Assembly: GCF_913063425.1 (NCBI RefSeq)
Contig: NZ_CAJXYK010000011.1
Location: 62,001-126,000, forward strand
Source: an uncultured Thiohalocapsa sp.
GTDB lineage: Bacteria; Pseudomonadota; Gammaproteobacteria; Chromatiales; Chromatiaceae
DNA length: 64,000 nucleotides
Reading direction: 5' to 3'
Shown here: in pieces, positions 27,536 through 36,597 of the stretch
Numbering within the stretch: position 1 is the stretch's first letter
Layout of the letters: every line of letters begins with the position of its first letter
Made by a program: the position numbers and the translations under genes
Notes under the pieces: model-generated
What the model was told of the DNA's origin: nothing
The model's database searches: none
What the model saw: only the letters and a program-made list of their open reading frames with translations

Positions 27536-28653
27536 GTTTTCGCTCCTGTGTGTATGGATCGGCGGCGTGTTGCGCTTGAGGTCAATTAGGACTGCGGAGA
27601 ATGGATTACAAGTTGACGCAGCCCTAAGGCCCGACGTTGGGGCTGAGACGGGAAGGTAATGAGCGTCAGCTTGACGCGCATCGACAAGTCCCAATTGCCT
27701 TGTCGCGTCGATGAGATGATTCTGCTCGGGTCAGCTTAACCGGCAGCTGAATGGCGTGGCGAAGAGGGGCCTGCTTTTGCGGCGGGCGTGTGGTGACAAC
27801 TCTCTCAGAGACAATGCAGTGACTATGTCACCAGGCGCTCGCCGTGACCGGCCTATAGATACGGGTCCTCGCCTCGGCCCAACCGCGAAATTGAGTCCCG
27901 AAAGGCAATCTTCGACAAAGTTTTTACTGCTCATTGTTCGGAAAAGGCGAGCAACGGCCCGGCTCGCGGGCCTTTACGTCCCCGCGCGTACTCAAGTTCC
28001 GCAGACGTGCATAGAAGTGATAGAACGCATATAGCAATAAGGAGAGCCCTGAGTGCAGACTCAGGTATATACTTTGCTGTTGGCCCGGCAATTTCACAAG
28101 ATCTTAGAAGTCGGAGAACGGCGCTCTCCGGCCCCGCCCGATTCCTGGGCAGGATGCCCAATGAATCGGCATCTCCGGAGCGGGTCGAGCACAGCATGGG
28201 CGAGGCTCTCGCAATGGCTGATCGCCCTGGTGCCCGGCGACGACGACCTCAACGACCAAGATCGCCTGCGCCCTGTTCACCATCAGGGGCCTGTTACTGG
28301 CGGTGGCGGCGGGCAAGGAAGACCGTACGGGCAGGCAGGGGCGCCGCCGGCGGGATGGAGGAAGGACGCTGGCCAGCGCCGGTATGCTGAACCCCGCTCG
28401 GAGCTCACACCGGCGGATACTGACCGCGATGCGAGTTATAAGAGAATCGTCGCCGACCAGGTGGGCCGGGATTGCCTACGGGTGCAGCACGTCATCGAGT
28501 GCCAGCTCCACGCACTGTGGGCGCTGCGGCTCGACCTCGACGCCACCGACGGCCCCCGAGGTGTCAACTGCATTGCCGATGCGTCTGTCGCTCTCGTCGC
28601 TGGCTCGGCAAACGCGGGCGAAAAGCTTTCAGAAAAAGAGAGCGCCTTGAAGC
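27536..28653. other. Operon promoter region and gene-poor stretch
   Basis: About 1.1 kb without a convincing gene. The first 200 bp upstream of the five-gene operon contains an imperfect inverted repeat (cgacaag/cttgtcg, about 27682-27708) that could be an operator or attenuator-like hairpin. 28076-28176 contains copy A of the multi-hairpin repeat. Open frames beyond that have no recognisable protein features. Confidence 0.4.
28076..28176. repeat. Multi-hairpin dispersed repeat, copy A (diverged)
   Basis: Shares the order and core of the full copy at 59866-60000, including gagaacggcgctctccgg and the palindromic tgggcaggatgccca followed by atgaatcggcatctcc. The first hairpins are degraded in this copy. 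Confidence 0.7.
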
Positions 28654-28845
28654 TCAGCGCGACTTGTCGCGCCGCTGCTTGAGGTAACCGCCAACATAGC
28701 CACCAATACCCATAGCGATGAGGCTCAGCCACCAAGGCGTTTCTATCGGCTGGCTAATCGCGGCGGACAGCGCTGGACCGAGGCTGCCCGCGAAGAGGCC
28801 AATGAGCCCATAGCGAACGGGTGTACTGAGATTGCTCGATCGCAT
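28654..28845 (-). CDS. Small hypothetical membrane protein
   Basis: 63 residues with two predicted membrane helices (about 12-32, and 38-57 with PWWLSLIAMGIGGYVGGYL) and a basic C-terminus KQRRDKSR. The amino-acid pattern looks like a real small holin- or GlsB-like inner-membrane protein, but I do not recognise a family. The ATG at 28845 lies close behind a GGGAG, which is too near for ideal spacing, so the start is uncertain. Isolated in a gene-poor region. Confidence 0.45.
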   Translation of the reverse strand: MRSSNLSTPVRYGLIGLFAGSLGPALSAAISQPIETPWWLSLIAMGIGGYVGGYLKQRRDKSR

Positions 28846-29000
28846 CACTCCCAGCAGAAAACCCGGAAGCCCAGTTCTCGGACTGACCTGGGCAGACCGT
28901 GGCGGGCCGAGAGCAGACCTCTGCGGCGCGACTGCTGATCACCGAGTCGAGCAGGCAATCGTCGGGCCCTTAACAGGTTCGTTCCGCCCGGACTCGAGGA

Positions 29001-29282
29001 TCAACCGCCGAAGATCACGGCGTCAAATATCACGTAACGCGCCTCACCGTCTCGTACTTCGAAGAGGTCGCCCTGTTTGGTCGCGGCGGTATCGTGGTAG
29101 CCATCGGCCTGGCTCGTGTCGGCGCCAAGGAACGCCCCGTTCTCGAAGAAGCGGGTACGGCTGCGTCCATCGGGTCTGGTCACGACGACCGTCGCCGTGC
29201 CACCGTCGTCGCGGGCAACGCCGAAGCCGCATCCGGCGTGCAGCAGGGCAACCGCAGCGGGGAAGCGCAAAGTGTCGAACAT
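29001..29282 (-). CDS. Conserved small hypothetical protein, possible lipoprotein
   Basis: 93 residues. A short N-terminal hydrophobic stretch ends in an AGC that could be a weak lipobox. The remainder, with TRPDGRSRTRFFENGAFLG then SQADGYHDTAATKQGD and a C-terminal RYVIFDAVIFGG, resembles a family of small envelope-associated hypotheticals in proteobacteria that I can recall only by pattern. The codon choice looks coding-like. The ATG at 29282 is chosen; an open frame continues upstream without signal-peptide character. Confidence 0.5.
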   Translation of the reverse strand: MFDTLRFPAAVALLHAGCGFGVARDDGGTATVVVTRPDGRSRTRFFENGAFLGADTSQADGYHDTAATKQGDLFEVRDGEARYVIFDAVIFGG

Positions 29283-30225
29283 CGGGCACGCCTCATTACC
29301 GAAAGGCGAGAAAGACCGTGCCCCCACCGCATCGCCCGGAGCACCTGTGCGGCCGCCGTGGCGGTGCTTCGACTTGGGTTTCGACATGGTCCAAGTCGCA
29401 TCGATTGACGATTAAATGACGCCCCGGCGTTGCACTGTGCGCGCCCGGCATGGCCTGCGGGCCGACAGCCTGGGCTGCATCAACTGCAACTCCGCAATGC
29501 AACCATCGTTGGATGCAAGGCATCGCCATCGCGTGCCTTGTTTGCTTCCGCCGATGACCAGGGTGTTGGGCTCCGAGGGCTCGCAGCGGGCCACTTAAGC
29601 GCTGCGGGAATCCGATTCCGAGACTTAGGAGACGGTGCCGCCGATCAAGGAGACATCGTGGGTTGCACCGACATTGACAGGTTCCGGCGCCGGTCAGCAT
29701 CTGTTCGCCAATGTCTCCGGCGCGCTTGCGGACCGCCAGTCCTTGCCAAGGCCCCATACGAAGGCCGAACGCGTTGGAGCAGCATCGCGCAGGCGGCGCG
29801 CATGACCGGACTCGCACAGGGCGCGATTGTCGTCACCAATCGGCTCCGCACGGGGACGGGCCGCTGCTGCCGCTCGACGCCGGGCGCTCCAGGTACAACT
29901 GCCGGCTCGAAGATGACGGCACCGTCACCGTTTTCGGTGAGTACGCGAACTGCGTCCACGCGCTCCAGCCCGAGCAGGGTGGTCGAGAGGTGGCAGGGGA
30001 GCTTGGCCTACTGTTGCTCGCAGTGTTGGTCTAGGTGCTCATCGGGTGGGCGATGAGCTGCGTCCTCAACGCGGGCCTCGAGGCCACGGGCAGCGCGTCG
30101 GTGCTCCTGCGGCGCTTTCTGCGGGTCTGCATCCGGGGCATCGCCATGGTCGTCGGCGAGCGGATAGGCCTCGCCGCTTTGAACCTGGACAACACGCCGC
30201 TGTTATCCTGCGACTGCATTTGACC
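29283..30225. other. Gene-poor region, no gene supported
   Basis: About 940 bp with only short, incompatible open frames on both strands and no recognisable domains. It looks like decayed sequence. Confidence 0.4.
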
Positions 30226-30462
30226 CTACAGAGGGCCCGGAGGCGGCGGGAACCCATCGACGTTGCTGAAGCTCCCGAACGCGCCCGCGGTGATATTACG
30301 CAAATCGCCGCGGGGGACGAGCTGAGGCTCGAGGAAGGTGAGCCGCGGCTCTTCGAAGGCCGATCTGGCGCTGCACGGCGTTGCAGTTCCATCGGTTGGT
30401 ACATTGGCGGTTGGTACATTGGCGGTTGATACATTGGTGCCGGTCGGATGGTTCGTGCGCAT
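30226..30462 (-). CDS. Candidate RiPP precursor with lasso-type leader motif
   Basis: 78 residues. The leader-like segment contains Phe43, Pro46, Leu48, Gly52 and Thr58 with the spacing YxxPxLxxxGxxxxxT (Phe in the Tyr position), which is the RRE-recognised leader motif of lasso peptides and relatives. The tail after Thr-Ala is GAFGSFSNVDGFPPPPGPL; it starts with Gly, but the first acidic residue is at position 10 rather than the 7-9 usual for lasso rings. A GGAGG lies 9 nt before the ATG at 30462, so this start is preferred over the ATG three codons upstream. The N-terminus has three 5-residue repeats. No B/C enzymes are nearby, so any maturation would be in trans. Confidence 0.55.
   Translation of the reverse strand: MRTNHPTGTNVSTANVPTANVPTDGTATPCSARSAFEEPRLTFLEPQLVPRGDLRNITAGAFGSFSNVDGFPPPPGPL
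30394..30438. repeat. 15-bp tandem repeat inside the RiPP-like gene
   Basis: Three copies of ggttggtacattggc (the third diverged) encode repeats of about five residues, Thr-Ala-Asn-Val-Pro, on the minus strand. The in-frame length is consistent with coding expansion. Confidence 0.85.
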
Positions 30463-30576
30463 GGTTGTCATCCTCCGAAATGGACACTTGGTTGAATCCC
30501 CGCGCCCAGGCTGTGCGAAGACATCAAGCCCGAGCAGCGGGAGGACACATTGGCAATCCGCACCTGGCAGCCTGGT

Positions 30577-31359
30577 TTAGGGGCAGGTGCAGTCATAATA
30601 GATGGTGAGAGCCTCGGGCATCGCGTCTACGTCATACTGCGCGTATGCCGTGTTCGAGGTTTCGCCGCAGCCTACGGGCGGCGCAGACGTGCGTGGCGGG
30701 CTGATGATGGGCGGGGGCGCGTAGGTATTGGAGATGGGCTCCGGCTCAATCGCCGTGATACGCACGGTCGGCGTCGCTTCCGGGCTCACGGTGATGGCGT
30801 AGGTGTCAGTGGTAAACGGCGCTCTGTACACGTCGAGCTCGCCCCTTCCCCCACACACATCCACTACACCCTGCTGCGCGACCAGGGTGGCAGGCACCGT
30901 GGCCTGCCCGAGCGGGTCGCGCCAGAAGTCGACAAAAAAGTAGAAGTTACGGGCCGTATCCAGTCCGATCACGTAAGCGACGTCCACACACTCGCCGACC
31001 GCAAGGGACAGGTCCGCGTAAGACCCCCGTCCAGGGAAATCGACAATTGAGCCCGCCCCAGCCGGATCCCCGGGGGCGCCGCCGGGAATACGGTTGAGCA
31101 CGACATTGTTGCCGGTCAGCTGCACCGTGCGCGACTCCAGTCCCACGCCCTGGTCTCCGGCATCCAGGTTATTCCCATTGCAAACCTCGGCGGTGAAGTA
31201 GAAACGCCCGGCGGGAAAGCCCGCATCCGCCCTTGGGTCGTAGAACTGGTCCTTGACGACGGGTACCGGCGGTATGAGGTCATCATTGACGAGAACGCCC
31301 TGCGCGAGGGCCGTTGGAGCAGCAATACAGGCCACCGCCAGCAGTAAGGCCCGGCTCAT
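30577..31359 (-). CDS. Hypothetical secreted protein
   Basis: 260 residues with a clear signal peptide (MSRALLLAVACIAAPTALAQ, cleavage after ALA). The mature part is beta-rich with several Cys, including CNGNN, VGEC, VVDVC, GCGE and a terminal DCTCP, suggesting disulfides in the periplasm or outside the cell. No family recognised. The ATG at 31359 gives a standard signal peptide; an ATG nine codons upstream (31386), preceded by GGAG at a long spacing, is an alternative. The RiPP-like gene lies 115 bp downstream on the same strand. Confidence 0.7.
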   Translation of the reverse strand: MSRALLLAVACIAAPTALAQGVLVNDDLIPPVPVVKDQFYDPRADAGFPAGRFYFTAEVCNGNNLDAGDQGVGLESRTVQLTGNNVVLNRIPGGAPGDPAGAGSIVDFPGRGSYADLSLAVGECVDVAYVIGLDTARNFYFFVDFWRDPLGQATVPATLVAQQGVVDVCGGRGELDVYRAPFTTDTYAITVSPEATPTVRITAIEPEPISNTYAPPPIISPPRTSAPPVGCGETSNTAYAQYDVDAMPEALTIYYDCTCP

Positions 31360-32964
31360 TTCCGAATCCAGCGAGACTGAATACATGTCGTAACGATCTC
31401 CATACGTATGGCGAAGTTGAGACGCGGAATCGGGCCGGGCCGGCGAGCGTTCTTGTGCATGTCATGGCGGCTGCGCGCCTGGGCAGCGATCCGGTGCGAA
31501 GAGCGAACAGTGCAACACGCCGGCCCAGTGGTGTTGATCGGGGTCGACGCGATCAAATCCCCCAGCGTTTCCCTGTAATGCGCTGGAGCATGACCTCGGC
31601 GGAGCAGCGCGGCGCAGTGCGGCTCGCAACGGGCTGTGGTCGCCGGCCGCACCGCAGCGATGCGCCGGAGACGTACTGCGGAGTAAGGAGAGCGATGGTC
31701 GGGCTGTTGCTGAAGCCAGGCGCACGCCGGCACTGTTTTGGGATCGGGAAGGCCGCGGCGGGAAGCTGACTGCCTACAATAGTGCCGCAAGCTTCGCTCG
31801 CGCCGCTGTCGGGGGGCGCCGGAGCCAAGCGCTGGGGGACGCCCAATGTCTCCCTATGGGTCGGTAACTGCTGCTCGGGGCGGCTCTGGCGAGCGTCCGC
31901 CAGCTGCGGGTGAGCGGACGTCCGGTCGTGAAAGCAACAGTGCCACTCCAGAGCGTTGCACGGCGGGCGAAGGGAGAACGGCAGTGCTCCGGCGCCAAGC
32001 GAGACCAATCCTGCAGCAAAAGCAGCTGATATTAATGATTCACGGGTCCGTGGAACCACTCATATGCGTGATGCATTGCGTCGCAGGGACGTGCGGAAAG
32101 GGGGGCGCCAGCGCGCGCAACCAGTGCGGCACATGTCTGTTTGGCGCTATGGTTGAACATTGCCGGAGCGTGGTTGGTGCGTAGTGACCACGATGGTTTT
32201 TCGTCGTCGAAGCTCGCCGCTGTCGCTGCCGGTCAGTGGATGTCGGCTGCTGCGCGTCCGCGGCTTGCCGAGGTCGTGCACAGGCGGTGGGGCGCGGCGG
32301 TGCAGTGAGCTGAAACGACAGCTCGAACCGTTGGCTGGAGTCAGCCGAGACAATGCTGAGTGTCTGTGTTGCTGCGCAAAGGGCAGGTCGTGGGGATCGG
32401 CGCGAATCACCGGATCCGATGCGGAGCGGCCGCCCGAGCTAGCCCCGTACTTCGGCTCGGGTCAGGAGCTCGTGACACCCTTATATAAGCGACCTGTCGA
32501 GGACTGCTTGGAATGGTGATGGATAGTCGGGAGCTATGCGTGACGACCCTTCCTGCGGCTGCACCTAAGGGTCGGGAGCCGCCTCTCAGGGGTCTTACGG
32601 TAAGCGTGCGCTATCTGTGCCTAAGCTGTCGCCCGTTTTTTGTGTCGGGAGCGGCCGTAATCGGCCACTGTGTGTAGTTGCCGACTATGTGAAGTGGCCA
32701 TGTCGCCCCCAACGCTGACCTGCGTTGGGGCTGGACGTTGCTTCGCATAGCGTCAAGCGGTCGCGGAACGCTCGCATCGCGGTCCGCCGGTGCGGCCAAG
32801 AGCGGACATCGCGTCTACCGCCCAGTCTGGCTCGGGTTCTCGCGCGCGTTCAGCAACTAACAGGGGCATACCCTCAGGGGCATACCCTGCGCTTGCGCTG
32901 GTACCGCCAGCCTGGGCGCGGATGGCGGCAGCAGGCCGCGGCTGTCCCCAGTGGCGGCGGTGGC
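31360..32964. other. Long gene-poor region with repeat remnants
   Basis: About 1.6 kb with no supported gene. It holds a duplicated 14-bp unit, caggggcataccct, at 32861-32888. Blocks near 32590-32720 resemble 21600-21705, as expected of eroded dispersed repeats. Confidence 0.4.
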
Positions 32965-33762
32965 CTACCTGGATGGCAAGCGCCCATGCTTCTGCCACCA
33001 CCCCGGCAGGTCACCCACCGACTCCAGCACCGCGTCCGGGCGGATGTCGCCGTGCAGGTCGGCGGGGCGGAATTTGCCGGTGCGCACCAGCGCCGCCTTG
33101 ATGCCGGCCCGTTGCGCGCCGGCCACGTCGCCGCGGATGTCGTCGCCGATCATGAGCGTGCGCGCCGGCGTGCTGCAGACGGCGGCCACGGCGGTGTCGA
33201 AGAAGGCCGCCGCGGGCTTGCCGAGGACCACGGGCTCGATGCCGGTGGCGTACTGGAGGGCCGCGACGAAGGGGCCCGCGTCCAGCTGCAGGCCGCCGCC
33301 GGCATGCCAGTAGCGGGTCATGCCGAGCGCCAGCAGCCGCGGCGCCGGCTTGGCCGCCAGCAGGCGGAAGGCACGGTTCAGGGTGCGGAAGTCCCAGCCC
33401 TCGGCGAGATCCCCCACCACCACGGCACCGGCGCCGCGCTCGGCATCTGCCGGCAAGAGGTTGAGCCCGGCGAAGTCCGCGGCCGTGGCCTGCGGCGCGA
33501 ACAGTGCGATGTCTTCGATGCCCTCCGCCCTGAGCCAGGCGCAGGCGGCCGCCGGCGGTGCCAGGATGTGCTCCTCCGCCACCTCGATGCCGAGCCGCCC
33601 GAGCTTGTGGGCGATGGCCGCCCGGGGCCGCGAGCTGGTGTTGGTCAGGAACAGGTGTGGAATGTTCTCGCCGCGCACCCAGGCGACGGCCTCGGCCGCA
33701 CCGGGGAGCAGCGTATCGCCCTGGTAGAGCACGCCGTCGAGATCGAACAGGATCGCCTGCAT
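32965..33762 (-). CDS. HAD-superfamily phosphatase, NagD/LHPP-like
   Basis: 265-residue HAD subfamily IIA hydrolase. Motif I is LFDLDGVL with nucleophile Asp7 and Asp9. Motif II is FLTNTSSR, motif III includes LGKPAAAFF, and motif IV is MIGDDIRGDV. The C2 cap lies between about 70 and 170. Similarity is to the LHPP-like branch (TIGR01458-type), whose members act on small phosphate esters or pyrophosphate. The start has GGGAGA 8 nt upstream. Solitary gene in a decayed region. Confidence 0.85.
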   Translation of the reverse strand: MQAILFDLDGVLYQGDTLLPGAAEAVAWVRGENIPHLFLTNTSSRPRAAIAHKLGRLGIEVAEEHILAPPAAACAWLRAEGIEDIALFAPQATAADFAGLNLLPADAERGAGAVVVGDLAEGWDFRTLNRAFRLLAAKPAPRLLALGMTRYWHAGGGLQLDAGPFVAALQYATGIEPVVLGKPAAAFFDTAVAAVCSTPARTLMIGDDIRGDVAGAQRAGIKAALVRTGKFRPADLHGDIRPDAVLESVGDLPGWWQKHGRLPSR

Positions 33763-33860
33763 CGCTGGGTCTCCCCGAATGGTTCTAGGCGGCTGTCCGA
33801 CCGGTCAGGGCATCGGCCCGGTACAAAAGGGCCGGGTTGTCGCAGACGAGCGTGGTCGCC

Positions 33861-34016
33861 ATGGCGGTGGCCTGCGTGACGGTGGATCGGGAGACGCCGG
33901 ACCTGTTTCCGGCGAGTGTGCAGGAGTATTTGCCCGAACGCCATCTTACGCGGCTTCTTGGTCGAGCTCGTCGACCAGCTCGGTCTGCGCCATCTGGTCC
34001 GGTCGTCGAGCAGCAC
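33861..34016 (+). pseudogene. IS1182-family transposase N-terminal remnant (frameshifted)
   Basis: One frame reads VDRETPDLFPASVQEYLPER then HLTRLL; after a shift near 33957 the next frame continues VELVDQLGLRHLV. Together this matches the conserved N-terminus of IS1182-type transposases (VDRxTPYLLPPSVQDWLPExHLARFVVEVVxQLDL). No further transposase or inverted repeats could be seen. Confidence 0.65.
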
Positions 34017-34022
34017 CTGAGC

Positions 34023-34178
34023 ATGAACCTCGTGGGGACCGGCCTTGCCACCGTCGCCGCGCACTGGCTCGACATGCGCGACCCGGGCACCCGGCTCTGC
34101 TGCGTCGCGATGCTGCTCGGACGCCTTCAGAGCTTCACCATCCTGGTGCTGCTGACGCCGGCGCTCCGGCGGCGGTGA
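34023..34178 (+). pseudogene. Duplicated TrkH C-terminal fragment
   Basis: 51 codons that align without gaps to the last 51 residues of the intact trkH at 19380-20834 (34 of 51 identical by eye), including GLATV, AMLLGRL and LVLLTPA. It lacks the rest of the channel, so it cannot function. It follows directly after the IS1182 remnant, suggesting insertion or recombination placed or truncated a trkH copy here. Confidence 0.8.
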
Positions 34179-34270
34179 GGGAGGCGCAGCGTCGGGATGC
34201 GCTGTCGCCGGCCCGCCGCGCGCAGCTGCTCCGCCTCCGCCGGCCGGCCCGGCTCGCAGGCCCTATTGCA

Positions 34271-34766
34271 TCATCGGGACGCCCGCCGCGCTGCGCCGCG
34301 GGGCGTCCGCGCCCGCGCGGCGCGCCAGGCGAACAGCCCAAGCCAGATCAGCGCCCAAGTGCCCGGCAACGGCGTCGTGTACAGCACCACGCCCTCGGCG
34401 GTGTATTCCAGATACATCCGCCGGCGGCTGTCGAAGGCGAATACCAGATCGCCGTCGGCGTAGTTGCCGAAGGTGCCGGTGGGCGTGCCGTTGGCGCCGA
34501 TGAGCGTCAGACGGTCAAGCGCGGATAAAGGCAAAGCCCGGCTCCAGGTCCAGCAGCAGCTCGCCGCCGAGCACCAGAGCACGGTTGACCAGCAACGGCA
34601 CGCCGGTGTACGCGCCGAAGCTCAGCAGCGTGACGGCAAGGGTGCCCGTGCCGGTCTGGGTGAAGTCGCGGCTGATGACGGACGCGCCCGGCACCGCGCC
34701 TGCGCGCCCGACCGGCACCGCGCCGCCCGCCCACGCCGGGATTCCATCCAAAACGATTGGAAACAA
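34271..34766 (-). pseudogene. Frameshifted exported protein with PEP-CTERM-like tail
   Basis: Two adjacent minus-strand frames join near 34515-34545. The first reads FPIVLDGIPAWAGG to LGGELLLDLEPGFAF. The second reads LTLIGANGTPTGTFGNYADG through MYLEYTAEGVVLYTT and ends in the tail PLPGTWALIWLGLFAWRAAR plus an Arg-rich end. That C-terminus has the short motif, hydrophobic helix and basic cluster of PEP-CTERM/VPLPG-type sorting signals. One indel separates the halves, so this is a pseudogene or a sequencing error. Confidence 0.55.
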
Positions 34767-34878
34767 AAGGTTATAGCATGGTGCGCGGCCGCGGAGACGT
34801 TGAAAGTGCGCCCGGTGCCCCCAAGGTTGGCCTTATCAGCGTCAGCATATGACGAAATACTTATAGAGGTACCAACCG

Positions 34879-35328
34879 ATGAACAACTTCATCCCGAACT
34901 TCCCGAGCGACGGCGTCATCACCGTGAACCGGGTGGTCCTGAAGCCCGAGTACGACGTGGACGACCTGCAGGAGCGGGTGGCCATGCTGTGCGAGAACGT
35001 CAAGACCTATCATTCGGACACAGGCTTCATCGGCGGCTTCGTCGCCATGAACAGCGGCGCCATCTCCAACGAGGGCTCCACCACCGGCCAGGCCGTGGAC
35101 AGCCCGATGAAGGACCGCGAGGCGCTCATCGTGACCTTCTGGGACAGCTTCGAGCATCACGAGGCCTCGCACCGCAGCGAGACCTTCCAGCCGCTGTTCC
35201 AGGAGGTGCTGGAGCTGTGCGAGAACGGCAACGAGGAGATCGCCTACGAGATGCTCTGGTCCGGCCGCGCCTACGACGCGGAGCAGGCCCAGGCGGCGCA
35301 GGCTGCGAAGGCGCGCTACGCCGCCTGA
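34879..35328 (+). CDS. Conserved hypothetical protein, possible dimeric alpha/beta-barrel
   Basis: 149 residues, acidic, no signal peptide. It starts MNNFIPNFPSDGVITVNRVV; HHEASHRSETFQPLFQEVLE suggests an antibiotic-biosynthesis-monooxygenase-like ferredoxin fold (WDS.E.HEASHRSE pattern), but no catalytic role can be assigned. GAGGT lies 9 nt before the ATG, and an AT-rich promoter-like stretch precedes it. A strong GC hairpin follows its stop codon. The expression signals are good compared with the decayed surroundings. Confidence 0.75.
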   Translation: MNNFIPNFPSDGVITVNRVVLKPEYDVDDLQERVAMLCENVKTYHSDTGFIGGFVAMNSGAISNEGSTTGQAVDSPMKDREALIVTFWDSFEHHEASHRSETFQPLFQEVLELCENGNEEIAYEMLWSGRAYDAEQAQAAQAAKARYAA

Positions 35329-35346
35329 ACGGCTTGAGCGCAACCG

Positions 35347-35371
35347 CCGGGGCCCGGGAGCCGGGCCCCGG
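35347..35371 (+). terminator. GC-rich hairpin after the 34879 gene
   Basis: Perfect 11-bp stem ccggggcccgg / ccgggccccgg with a gag loop, 18 nt after the stop codon. There is no U-tract, so it may be a weak terminator or an mRNA-stabilising hairpin. Confidence 0.5.
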
Positions 35372-35927
35372 CGCCCCCGGCCCATTGCTGCGGTCCGTTG
35401 CTCTGACCCGTTGCGCCGGCCCGTTGCGCCGACCCGTGTCAGGGCGCCCTCGGCCGGCGTCCCGTCTCCGGCATCTGCCTGTCCGCTTTCTGTCTTGCCG
35501 ATACCTGCTCGCACTTGCGCCGGGCGGGCTGTCTGCTGTTTGTCCGGCATGCGGGCTTCCGGTGTCGTCGCTCCGGTGCCGACACAGGGCCGCCCAGTGC
35601 CCTGCAAAGACTTCCACTCCTCACCGCTGATCCCCAGGTATCCCGGCGAGCGGGCGGCCGGAGCCGTGGTCGGTCGAGCGCGGATGGTACCCCGGGCATG
35701 CGGTCTGCCATGGCATTCGACGGCCGACTTGGCCCATCATGCACGGTTACGCGCCTGTCCAGCACCGGCGCGTCCTGCACCGGCGCGGCGCCGTCCGGCG
35801 GGATCGACGGGACAGCGGCTGCACGCGGATATCTCGCCGCGTCGGCCTTGCCCGGAGCCGCCCGCCCGCGCCAGGATAAGCGCCCGGGTCCGACACCATA
35901 CAAGGACACCAAAGGGGTGAAGCCAGC
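35372..35927. other. Intergenic region, no gene supported
   Basis: About 560 bp. Contains imperfect repeats of cccgttgcgccgg (about 35392-35435). Open frames on both strands show no protein-like features. Confidence 0.4.
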
Positions 35928-36257
35928 ATGAGCATCATCGACAATCTGGAAACCATGCGCGCCCGCGGGCAGGACTCTGCGCTGCTGCGCTACAGCCTCG
36001 GTAACGAGTATCTGAAGCAGGAGCGGCTCGACGCCGCCCTGGAGCACCTCGCCGAAGCCGTACGCATGGACGCGGGCTACTCGGCGGCCTGGAAGCTCTA
36101 CGGCAAGACGCTCGCCGCCGCCGGCCGCCACGAGGAGGCCATGAAGGCCTTCGATCACGGCATCGCCACCGCCGAATCCAAGGGCGATGTGCAGGCCGCG
36201 AAGGAGATGCGGGTGTTCCGCACCCGCTCCCAGCGCGCCCTGGAAGCGGAATCCTAG
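35928..36257 (+). CDS. TPR-repeat protein
   Basis: 109-residue helical protein with about two tetratricopeptide repeats (LLRYSLGNEYLKQERLDAAL, AWKLYGKTLAAAGRHEEAM). This type of short soluble TPR protein is common in proteobacteria and presumably mediates protein contacts. AAGGGG precedes the ATG. A 12-bp inverted repeat lies about 70 bp downstream. Confidence 0.8.
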   Translation: MSIIDNLETMRARGQDSALLRYSLGNEYLKQERLDAALEHLAEAVRMDAGYSAAWKLYGKTLAAAGRHEEAMKAFDHGIATAESKGDVQAAKEMRVFRTRSQRALEAES

Positions 36258-36597
36258 CGGCCATGCGCCCAGGCCCACGGGCCGGCCCTGCTGGCTCTGC
36301 CGTTACTCTCCGTTGCTGTCGTAGGCTGGATTGCGCCTGCGCAATCCAGCAGCAGCGCAGACGGTCCGACCTGGGGCCGCCGAGTTTCACTCGGCAACAA
36401 AACGCCGAGCGGAGCTTGCCGCCTGCTCCAAGACGCCTGTGGACCCAGCCTTAGCACTTAAGTAAGCACCAGCAGGTTCTCGGCAGACATGCTCAGCCGG
36501 GGCCCTCGATGTCGGCAAGGGCGGCGTCGCGGCTGCCCTGGCAGATGGCGCGCAGCGGGGGCTGCGGACATGCTGAACCCTGTGCAACCGCGCAGGC
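36258..36597. other. Convergent intergenic region with inverted repeat
   Basis: 340 bp between convergent genes. At 36325-36350 there is a perfect 12-bp stem gctggattgcgc / gcgcaatccagc with a 2-nt spacer, a possible bidirectional terminator or a REP-type palindrome. A second small stem gccgag/ctcggc lies near 36383-36399. Confidence 0.6.

Noticed and set aside
28053-28682. 209-codon plus-strand frame
   Set aside because: Runs through repeat copy A, lacks a ribosome-binding site and any protein-like region, and overlaps the more convincing small membrane protein on the other strand.
29430-30223. Several short plus-strand frames including a hydrophobic 62-codon one at 30035
   Set aside because: No ribosome-binding site, no recognisable family, and the minus-strand RiPP-like gene begins right after; probably decayed DNA.
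31553-32059. 168-codon minus-strand frame starting with a signal-like hydrophobic stretch
   Set aside because: After the first 25 residues the translation is low-complexity Pro/Ser/Arg with no ribosome-binding site; the region looks like eroded repeats.
35439-36278. 279-codon minus-strand frame overlapping the TPR gene
   Set aside because: Antisense to the TPR protein, which has clear helical repeats and a ribosome-binding site.
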